64,000 nucleotides of DNA from Coniferiporia sulphurascens. Lineage: Eukaryota; Basidiomycota; Agaricomycetes; Hymenochaetales; Hymenochaetaceae. Of this stretch, positions 21,274 to 30,876 are shown piece by piece (within the stretch, counting starts at the first letter, position 1; each line of letters begins with the position of its first letter). Where the stretch lies: NCBI GenBank assembly GCA_002794785.1, contig NBBA01000010.1:1116001-1180000 (forward strand), in the 5' to 3' direction. The notes under the pieces were generated by a model that ran no database searches, had not been told where the DNA came from, and saw only the letters and a program-made list of their open reading frames with translations. The position numbers and the translations under genes were made by a program.

Positions 21274-24200
21274 CTAAGTCTCATTCTTGAAAATATTGAC
21301 CCAGGATGCTCCGCTATATTCAAATAATTTCTTCCAATCAATCTGCACTGCGTTGCCATGAGGAACCAATGGAATAATCATTTTGCATAGTGTAGTGACT
21401 CCAAGTATATGGCTGCGGTATTCGTGCGGCACCCAGAGCAAGAGGTGTCCATCCATATCCCTCAGCCATCCATCATCAGCAATTTCCTTTTTCACATTCT
21501 CTAGAAGGCCATTTGAAAATGCACTTGTGTCCCAGATCCTGAGGGTGTTGTCATATGAACCAGACACAATGTGTCTTCCATCAGGGGAGTAGGCAACAGA
21601 CTGGACCCAACGTGAATGACCTGTGAGGGGCTCTCTCACAGATTTCCCAGTGTGTGCATCCCAGATCCTGAGGGTATTGTCAAATGAGCCAGACACAATG
21701 TGTCTTCCATCAGGGGAGTAGGCAACAGACCAGACTGTGCCTGAATGACCTGTGAGGGGCTCTCCCACAGCTTTCCCAGTGTGTGCATCCCAGATCCTGA
21801 GGGTAATGTCAGCTGACCCAGACACAATGTGTCTTCCATCAGGTGAATAGGCAACAGACATGACTGTGCCTGAATGACCTGTGAGGGGCCTTCCCACAGA
21901 TTTCCCAGTGTGGGCATCCCAGATCCTGAGGGTCTTGTCATTTGAGCCAGACACAATGTGTCTTCCATCAGGGGAGTAGGCAACGGACTGGACATCCCAT
22001 GAATGGCCTGTGAGGGGCTCTCCCACAGCTTTCCCAGTGTGTGCATCCCAGGTCCTGAGGGTCCTGTCATCTGAGCCAGACACAATATGTCTTCCATCAG
22101 GAGAATAAGCAACAGATTTGACACTCCTTGAATGACCTGAGAGGGGCTCTCCTGCAGCATCATCAATGTGGCCATTCCTGACCAAGCCAGTGGGAGATTG
22201 ATTAGAGAAACATTGATATAACTGTTTGACTATCAGGCTATCTGCAGATGCCCAGGATAGTGCTGAGATATAAAGGTGTGGAGTACTGGTGGAAATGGCT
22301 GAATGGCATGTAGAAACAAGCTCATGCAGCTCTGTACATATAGTAAAGGCCTCACTGGATTTCTGATAAACCTCTGTCAATAACCCATCTTGTAGAGTAA
22401 AAGCACAAAAATACATACCTTTAAATATTCAGTACACTGCTTGAGTATGTCTACACCTGTGCTTAGTTCTCTCATATTGCTCAAACATTCTAGCCAGTAA
22501 AGGACTCTTGGACTATGCAGGAAGCCATTTAGTAAAGCTTGCAGTGATTGCTCAGTGGTGTCCAGGTTGGAAGCAATGAGGTGCTTCATCCAATACAGAC
22601 AGCTGTACTGGAGTTTCTGTGATATACACTCAAACACCCAATTTTTTAAACCTGGAATAGCATTATTTGCAACATGTGAGGACTCCAGACTGCACAAGTT
22701 GAACTTCAGCTCAGAGATCAGGACTTGGAGGCATCCTCTAGCCATGACTGTGTCAGCATGTGTGGATCCAGTCCAGAATGACTGAGAACGGGTCTGAACA
22801 TGAATGAAATCAAGAAACAATGAGTGACAAATACAGATTGCATCACTCCTTGATATATCTCTATACAGGACAGCCTGTAGAGCATCAATGACAGTATTGA
22901 GAGTTTTCAGGTCAATGCTGCCATGCCCTGCACTGGACAAAAAGTGTACTATCCCATTCTCTGAAAGAGGCCTGATTTCGGATGTGCAGCTAATGATACC
23001 AATTAAAGTCCAGAAAGCCTCAGCATTACCCACCATCTTAATTGCATTCTGAACAAGGATGGTGTAGATTTGATCCACCTCAGCCGCCCGACTTCCCATT
23101 GAAGTATCCGACAGGACCCCGATAATTGCATCATGATCAACCTCGCCGTTAACGTCGAGAGTCTGGCACCTCGTTGCACTCTGACTGAAGGCTTGGTGTA
23201 AACCTGGAAGTGATCTGCTAGAGACGACCACTTTAAGCCAAGGAATAGCAGCAACCAACTGCAAGAAAATTCCAGCAAGCTGAACCGCAGAGTTCTCGGA
23301 ATCCCGACACTCATCGAGAGCACCAATGACAATTATCAAAGGCGTCGGAGGGACAAGAGATAAAGCATTCAGCGGCCCTTCAATAAGCAGTTCAAACTGC
23401 CACTGAAGACTCTGGAATAGTTTCAACTCGTGCTCCCCCCGTAGAACAGAGAGTATGTGCGAACGATAGGCTTCATACAGCTTCGAGAAATGATATGCCA
23501 GCGTAGGTATGATCGCCAACGGGTTACGACACTCCTTATCGTTTTTCTTGCAAAAGAAACACCCAGCAAGACGACCCTCCTTCTCAAACATATGCGCGAT
23601 AGAGTGCGCAATAGAGCTCTTCCCAGATCCCACTTCATCACGCAACCAAAAAATCCTAGAGTCGGAGTCCGCCCATTCTTTGACCCATCCAAGAACAGAT
23701 ACCCATTCCCCTTCCCGACAGACTCTGTCTTTATTGTAAAAAGAACGCTTCGCTGGCCGCAGCCGTTGAATTAAAGTGTCTACCACATAACTTTCTAGAA
23801 AGATGATTAGTAATGGAAAAGAAGGGCATGCCTCCCGAAATACCTATTCGTGTAATGGACCTCCAGACCTCCATCTTGATATACCAATCGTAAGCCTCCT
23901 TCATCCTCTTGAAGTCGTCTTTGGACGAGTCGATCCTGTCTCTGTGCGAAGAGAGCAAATCACCTGCAAGAACGTTAAGCAATCAGAGCAAGGTCTACAG
24001 TTGTATTTCGTCTTACCTAAGACTCCCTCGGATGAATACTCAATGATAAGCCTAGAAACTTGACAAAAGAGCTCAAGCATCTGCCTAATCATCTGCTTGG
24101 TTCGCCCATCTTCCACGAAGCCCCGTGGGACGTCCTTCGTATAAGGCAGAAACGATACCAGATCCTTCATGAGTTCGACAGCCAAGTCGTGACACTCCTG

Positions 24201-25188
24201 CTGCAGTTTACACCTCTAAAAGCTAAGATATTAAAATATGCAGTCATTATTTTCACTGAATGCGTCACCTCGTACAAAGCATTGATCGCTATGACGGCAG
24301 CCTTAGCAGCGGGGTGCACCTATGAGAATCTGATATTAAGAAGAAGCAAGGTATTAAGGTAGTTCGTCGAAACTCACGTCGGATGCGAGGTCAGTGAACT
24401 TCATCACTGCAGCCAACACTTCGGCGGATTTACCGAGGGACTCCAAAAGAACCTTCTTGCGATCCAGCATAACCTGCGCTTCCTCAACAAGGAGCTCGGT
24501 AAAGGCATCCGTCTAAGAACAGTCAACGTCGCCTCAACAAGGGTCTTATATTATCCATTGTACTCACTGGTGACACCGACACGCATGTCAGCTTCAGTTG
24601 GACCTTTCCTTTCTTGTCTACGAGGAGTAAGAACGCGAGCGCCTTGAAAAATTGTTACAAATAGCGTACCCGTATCTAGGAAGTCGTCTAGCCCGAGTAT
24701 CTCCTTCGACATGACTTTGAAGGACCCGGAGAGCTTCTTGACCTTGAACGTATGGACCTCCTGGACGAAAATAGAAAAGTCTGTGGTCACAGGGATATGC
24801 CTGGAACGCATCGAGTCAACACGCTGGACGATGCGCTTATTGAAGTATTTCGCTCACTGAAGTTCTTCCAGATCCCAGCGAACAGGACCATCCTTCTCGA
24901 ATTGAGGAGACTTCAAGCTGAACGGATGCTTGCCTCTCCTCTTGAATACGATAAAAATTGGGTAACGCGGACGATTGTCTCTGAAGTTGATTTCGATTGC
25001 TTTGGAATAACGTTATACTTAATGAGCTTGCTAAGGAAAATACGCTTTACCTTTGATATGTACGAGCCTGCAAGTTGGGTCGACTAGATTCAGAACGGAT
25101 TTGATGCACGTAGTGGACTTTAGACTCACTTCGGGTCAAACTCCTTGCCAAAAGGTACGACAGCAATGTCATTCTCGGACAAGGACAT
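21274..25188 (-). CDS. NACHT-WD40 (STAND/NLR-like) protein 2
   Basis: The start at 25188 (MSLSENDIAVVPFGKEFDP) is followed by a donor at 25129, a 17-nt microexon (25051-25067, LVHIK), C2-like exons (AIEINFRDNRPRYPIFIVF; RHIPVTTDFSIFV), a helical domain ending DWYIKMEVWRSITRI, a NACHT exon (about 23790-22420) and one WD40 exon (22371-21274). The P-loop is good (EVGSGKSSIAHSIA), but Walker B reads LIIVIGALDEC where copy 1 and the family have DALDE, a GAT-to-GGT change. Five nearly identical 42-residue WD40 repeats follow, differing mainly just after GHS and around SGSxDx. The tail holds the family's WVP motif (LLLWVPHEYRS) and ends IFKNET. STAND proteins of this layout sense nonself; WD40 arrays choose ligands. 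This is the more complete copy and may be expressed. Confidence 0.87.
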
Positions 25189-25300
25189 GCTTGCGATGCT
25201 TTACGATTCCGTAGACTGGGTAGCTTGCAACTTGTTTGCGAGGCGATGGAAGTCAAGAGCGAGTTGCGAGCAGTGTTCGTTATCGTCGCCATCGCCAATG

Positions 25301-25789
25301 TGCTGCGCACACGTGACCTACTCACGTGCGAGCGCGCAGCACAGTTTAAACTTCTACGACCATTCGTTTCTGCATCTCCCGGAGCTGCAAGAACAAACTC
25401 GTCTTCCAAGCGGCTAACCTGAGGCCTAGCTACAAAAGGCACGATAATACTGCTCCATTGCTCTTCCAATCTTGTGTTTCCACGTGTACTAGCCCAACTA
25501 GGCCTACAACAGAGCGACGACGTAGCTTTATAGTGCAGTAAAGAGATACCTCGGTCGAAAGCGTGTACGCAAATGGAATGGACAAAAAAACGGGAAAAGG
25601 GTAGTCGCAGTCATGGTTATCCAGGCATAACGAGACGATCGCAAATACTTCGCTGTGGACCCGACTTTCCAAACATTGTACCTCTTCACTCACACAGAAC
25701 TCCGATGGTTCGTGTGGAACTCTGCAGATCCAAAGTGAATATAACTTACAGGCTTGACTGGGTACTCGAGCACGAATTCGTAGGGGCAG
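25301..25789. other. Upstream flank of NACHT-WD40 gene 2
   Basis: Beyond the duplication edge. Short open frames on both strands show no family features. It may hold the gene 2 promoter; no clear TATA box was seen. Confidence 0.3.
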
Positions 25790-26760
25790 AAAATGGCTGA
25801 GATGATGATCAGCAGCCTCATGCTTGCTGAGTTATGTCCAATGCAAGCCCCCTAGATGAGGTGAGGACATGAGGACGAGCGAAACGGGTCATAACATCGT
25901 TCCGCTCACATGGGCCCGAACTGGAGCACACTCAAAGTTTTCGGCATCTTGGCCTGGTCGAGCTCGAGCCACCTCTTAGGGCGGAACACATGGGCGCCTG
26001 TGCCCTAAGAGCTCATACGTGACAAAATGTACATTCGGTATGCTGAGAACCGTGCCTCTCAGACGCGTCTTTTCGAGTAACCAAACCACCACGGGAAACA
26101 ACACGCGGAAGCCTACTAGTAGTGCAGACACGGAGTGCATAAGCGGCGCCACGTTAATGACTGCCTACAGGTGTGGCAAGCGCTTGGCCTGATCAAATGA
26201 TGATATAGAGCGTCCCGAGCGCATCTTCAAATTCCTTGTACGGTTTAGTCCAGATAGCTAAATCGCTGCGATGTAGTACGTTATCGCTCAAGGCGAACCC
26301 TGAGAACGTAAAGCAGGCATAATCAGCACGCAAGCAACTGAGATCAATGTATAATGCGCTTACTTTGACGCAGTATAGTAGAGCCCCTAATCCTTGATGC
26401 CAGATCCTTAGCGGTCAACTCTTCTCCAACGACCTGCCCACGTAATCCTTGCCTTCCTGGAGCTTACGGAAGGGACCTGCCTCTATCGAAAAAGCAGGGC
26501 GTTTCGAAACCGCCGCGGTGGCGAAACCGATGAAGTATCACCGCCCTGTTGCCGTTCGCATACTGGGGTTACGCCTACGGACACAGAGTACTCGTTGCAG
26601 CCGTTCAATATATTCGCAACAAGCACCTTATGGCTTCAGAGGCGGACACTGTGTTGCCCAAAGATTCGCGTCCATGGCTATTGATTATCTTCTTAACGGT
26701 TTTCGTGGCGGAAGACACACCCTCGTCTGTCTTGAGGGGTGAGTAGCTGGCGAGCACGAT
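25790..26760 (-). pseudogene. Cytochrome P450 relic C (third, most diverged copy)
   Basis: Collinear with relics A and B but more diverged: counterpart of the heme loop and following donor at about 25890-25930 (coding sense lost), of the K-helix stretch near 26150-26250, an island reading GEELTAKDLAS near 26430-26390, and the VKKIINSHGRESLGNTVSA island near 26700-26650. Only the P450-relic half of the unit is present; no NACHT-WD40 copy follows it. Confidence 0.55.
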
Positions 26761-28210
26761 GGCGCGTAACCACCCCCTGTCTTAAGCCCGCGGTCTGATT
26801 GATTCCGGTGGTGACAAAACCCCTCTAGTTTGACGCCAAAAGCAACGAAAGCTCTCATGAATGCACATCAAAACTTAAGCCGGGTCCTGCTTGTCTTTGC
26901 TTTATCTGAATGATCAACATGTGCCCTGTCACTGAGGCTTGGACACTTACGATGACCGTAACAAGCAAACAGACCCGCACTATCCATCCGATTCCATCTA
27001 AAACAAGGATTGCTGTGCTCGAAGAAAAACCAGATGTCCGCAGCACATCCCGCTACAACCTGTTGCCCCTTTCAAGTGCATCATTATTTCATCTCTACAC
27101 ACGATCCTGACGGTCTGCGCGAAAACTTTTATATGTAACGGGGCAAAGAATTCATTAAATGTCGCTCTATCATGAATGGAACACTTACCAGGTATTCGAT
27201 TACTCAGAAACATGGCTATAGAAGACGGACGAGATAATGATATGTTTAAGCCTGGCACGCTTATATCCGTGCCATCCGGAGGCACTTTCTGAAAGCCTCG
27301 AGAGCATCAGCCAGTATCTAACACCTCCAGAAGAGAAGTCGTTTTTGAAAGGTTGTGCCATGACAATTGTCCGGGGTCCTGATGACACCAAACAGGCTAA
27401 TCTATACGCCACTATCCGTCGTCTACGATCTCTAACAAAGCCTGGCGGTCTGCGGACGCTGATGAAGATATAGTCCACACGCAGCCAATCATCATTTCCC
27501 CCTGCACTGGCAAGCCGAGTGGGTGCGACACCGTAAAGCGCGTACTGCCAGATCTAAGCGAGTGGTACGCAAGTGGCATGGATGAAGTGCATTCGTGCGT
27601 ATCCGATTTGACACAAGAATTTTGGGCAAAAAGCAAACGTTGAAAGACTACAGTTGGGAGCGTCAAGAACCCATGCCTTGGGAATTGCCGAGAGGGTCTA
27701 AATTTGTTTTCATATCTAGTCTGTCAATAGTCATTATTTCTTAGTGAAACACAGTGCATTAAATAGCTATAACAACCCTCTACAGTATTCATTGCTTAGA
27801 ATTTCCCAATTCCAATTTTTCAAAAAATCTCTAGGAAAATTTGACACATAATATTTAAATAATTAACAATTATTTTATTTTATTACAAAATGCCCATATA
27901 TGGATGTTTACATAACATCAAAGCACATTTAGCGCCCAATCGTGGGAATATCGTTGACATTTGATGGCTTCTTTGCATCTTGGTGAAAGCGGCAGTGCCT
28001 GCAGACAATTTGGCCTTGGCTGCCTGAGTACTCCAGACCCTCTTGGGCATTATCACACATACACAAGTGCTGGATCATCGAAATTTTGGCACATGCATCA
28101 AGTTAGGGAGGTCTCAAATTATTTTTGGCATTTATTTTTATTTTTATTTCTTGAAAAATTTGACACATTTGTTCTATTTTTAGAAACACCTCTGAAAAAG
28201 GGAGGTGAGA
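26761..28210. other. Unassigned region, AT-rich near the LINE
   Basis: 26761-27670 has several open stretches on both strands with no recognisable family (for example 27237-27473 + and 27478-27200 -). 27700-28200 is very AT-rich with runs of T and A and no coding potential. It forms the left flank of the LINE 3' end. Confidence 0.35.
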
Positions 28211-28254
28211 GAGAGAATTGGATTTATTGAGCATGTCAGCCTAGTAAGACAAGT

Positions 28255-28274
28255 GTGCTGCCTTTAGGCAGCAC
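28255..28274 (-). other. Perfect stem-loop in the LINE 3' UTR
   Basis: GTGCTGCCTTTAGGCAGCAC forms a 9-bp stem with a 2-base loop (8 bp and 4 if the last pair opens), about 30 bases before the AATAAA. 3' stem-loops of LINEs can serve as RT recognition sites or help end transcription; the role here is inferred. Confidence 0.6.
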
Positions 28275-29527
28275 TTTCTAACTACTCTCCTACACTACTA
28301 AGCCTGTTCAGGTTGGGTTGGGTACTAATCCCCAAAAGGGGGTTTTATCGCACTACTAACTACTGGGGAGGTTCAATGGGAATGGGTAGCGAGAAAGGGC
28401 AGCCCGAAGACCAGGGAAAGTCCAGGCAGGAGAGGTGCGTGCTGATGCCAGTCCACCATACATTAGATGAGGAGGGTGGCATGAGTGGTGGGGGAGAGAA
28501 TCAGCCCAGATCGAGAAAGGCCTGAGTAAAGGCCATAGTGAGTAAAAGGAAGTTAGCCAAATAGTAAATTCCATCCTGGTTACCCAGCCATTCCTCTTCA
28601 GAGGTCAGGGGTTGGTCTGGGTATTTGCGAAAGACACGGAGGTATGCCTCATGTGTGAGTGGGCAGTGGAGGAGCAGATGCTCCCATGTTTGTCGAGGGT
28701 GACTGCAAATACACTGGGCGCCTGCTGCCCAGTGGAAACGATGTAAATAGGCCATGGTGGCGCAGTGTCTGGAGACGACTTGGGATGTGCACGTGAAGGC
28801 TGACATATGATCGGTCATGGTCATAAGCCCTGTAGGCTTGGGTCTGGGCAGTCCTATGAGGAAGGATGACCGGGAGTGACCCTGTGTCAAAGACATGATC
28901 AACTCCTGCCATCCCTTCCTCATCGCCAGAGTGGTGAGGTAATGGAGGTGTCGGATGGAGTGTCCGAAAAACCCGGAATTGTGAGTGACTCTAATAGCAG
29001 TGGGCTCTGTGGTCCTCCATCCCTCCACCCAGAAGTCCCAGGGGAAGTCAGTGAGGATGATGCGGAGGTCCGGCCAGACAGACAGAGCTAAAATGAGGTT
29101 GTGCCGGATGCGCTCAAGCTGGGCATGCATATTCCAGAGCTTGTGAAACTTCATCACCTCAGAGGCAACAAAGTGAGCTGTGGTACAGAGGTAGACTGTT
29201 CGAAGGCCTGGGTCTCTGGCAAGCATGAGGACCTCCTGCACCCCCCTTTCAAGGGCGAGGATGCCAGCATCGAAATGGTGCAGGTGGCCCCCCACAGACC
29301 ATGAGGACGAGTGGGGGGGCGAAGTGGGGCTAAAAACCATAATGGCAGCCCCACCCCGAAAGGGGCCAGGAGGGCGCCCTTTCCTGACTCCCACGCAGTA
29401 CACCGCTGCCATGTGGCCCAGCCCTATAGAGCCGAGGACACCGGAGTGGGCATCGAGACAAGCTTGCATGGCATCAGCCTGTCATGAGACAGGGGAAAGA
29501 TGCAGAAGCAGGTGAGCCAGGGGCTTC

Positions 29528-30876
29528 TGTTAGATTCACTCCCTGAATAAGGGATTGAAGCAAGTGATAACAGATTCACACAATAATGCTAGTTAGTTTA
29601 GGGTAGGCTTGTTACCCTTCACTTGCTAGAGTGTTAGAGCTGATGATGATGGTAAGAGACAAGAGATGAATTAAACTGCTTTTTACCACAATTTTATGTT
29701 GGGCTTTTATACCCTACATGTTGTAGTCTATTTACTATGTTCCGGTAGATACTACAACATACTACTCTTGCTTTATAAGTCATAAGAATGTTCCGGTACA
29801 ATCCTGTACATGCTATTTACTATTCTTAGTTTCTTATGAGTCAGTTACATATTCCAGTACATTCTACAGCCTACTGTGCTATCTTTATCTTATGCTAGAA
29901 CCTTCCCTGAGTTTCCATTGAGTCATACAGTATAATATCCAAGTTAACCATTCTTGGATACTACCATACCTATGATGCTTCTCCTTATTTCCTAATTGGT
30001 TCTACTGTATGATGTGCTATACTTGGCTCCCATCAATCATGTCTTCAATTGATCGCCCTGCTTCCATTGGCTATTCTTAGCCAAATGCTTAGATATACTT
30101 GTGTGGCTCAGTGATTATGCTAGCTTTCTAAATCTTATCTTGTTGTGGCTTGTTACTTATTACCATAGACTAAGATTGAGTCATACCTTCCATAATATCA
30201 TTAAAAGAGGTTCGCTCTGGTGTCCTATCATCTACTGGCATAAAGAGCGCTTCTGGTTCTATAGCATTTATATTTGTTATCCTGCTATACCCTGGTGTGA
30301 CTCTATATGAAGGTTCATCATTGAACCACCATATTATAATCTCTTTATCTATTGGTATTAACTCCTGTCTTTGGTTTGGTTCCTTTTGATCTACTGTTGT
30401 GTGTCCTTTGGCTATGAAGTTGGCTTTGTATGCAAATAGTTGTTCTTGTAATTGTTTATTGATAGTGTGGACTATTTGGTGTGCCGCTTCTGCATAATCG
30501 GTTGATGTAATAACCGCCCTTTGATAACATAATTCATTATGTGGCTGATTATAAATCTTGGTTCTTATGTAAGTGCTGATTACATATCTATTCAATTGAT
30601 ATGAGAACATAGTTGCTCTATGTTCAATTATTACTTCTAGCCTTTCTGCCACTTGTTGTTCCCTTGTAGTATGATTGAATGTAATTTGACAGTTGTCGTA
30701 TCCTGCATTCTGTCCTACTGTTGCACATGCAATATTAAACACTTTCCATGCTACTTGATCTGCATCTTTACAGTGTTGGCACAGGTTCCTGGTATCGATT
30801 AAATTTATGGGTCTTGCCATGTCGATCTTGCTAATCCGTCGATCCAGTGATCATGATTTTCATCAATTTACTAACA
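29528..30876 (-). mobile_element. ORF-bearing LTR, family 2, copy B (1349 bp), TSD GCTTC
   Basis: Ends TGTTAG...CTAACA; perfect 5-bp target duplication GCTTC (29523-29527 and 30877-30881). Inserted into LINE ORF2 between RT and RNase H; the ORF2 frame resumes exactly on the far side. Sense strand is minus, with the ORF near the 5' end and a TATAAAAG box near the 3' end (complement of about 29703-29712). Confidence 0.92.
30170..30820 (-). CDS. Unrecognised 216-aa protein encoded inside family-2 LTR, copy B
   Basis: This is the only uninterrupted copy of the LTR-borne ORF, starting MARPINLIDTRN and ending DIMEGMTQS. It is soluble, with a CQHC pair near residue 14, a Thr/Gln-rich middle and no membrane segment. 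Residues 30-150 differ by very few changes from copies A and C, and several differences are CpG transitions (for example CGA to CAA at the codon that is TGA in copy C). It starts 56 bases into the LTR, so transcription must begin upstream of this LTR or inside it. Function unknown; a gag-like or accessory retroelement protein is possible. Confidence 0.55.
   Translation of the reverse strand: MARPINLIDTRNLCQHCKDADQVAWKVFNIACATVGQNAGYDNCQITFNHTTREQQVAERLEVIIEHRATMFSYQLNRYVISTYIRTKIYNQPHNELCYQRAVITSTDYAEAAHQIVHTINKQLQEQLFAYKANFIAKGHTTVDQKEPNQRQELIPIDKEIIIWWFNDEPSYRVTPGYSRITNINAIEPEALFMPVDDRTPERTSFNDIMEGMTQS

Larger units (their letters stand above)
16967..25300. repeat. Segmental duplication, unit B (P450 relic plus NACHT-WD40 gene 2)
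   Basis: This is the partner of 6178-14425 in direct orientation, offset by about 10.8 kb. It keeps the complete 3' end of its NACHT-WD40 gene and the adjoining 450 bp (20825-21273), which unit A has lost, and it lacks the 253-bp insertion. Confidence 0.85.

Noticed and set aside
21636..22175. Long second-frame open reading frame across the WD40 repeats, with repeated PSGSGMHTLG units
   Set aside because: It is the frame-shifted shadow of the 126-bp WD40 repeats; the WD40 frame is clearly the coding one.
27641..27670. Short similarity (about 22 bases) between this site and the opposite strand near 37580-37605
   Set aside because: Too short and isolated in a 64-kb window to claim an inverted LINE fragment.
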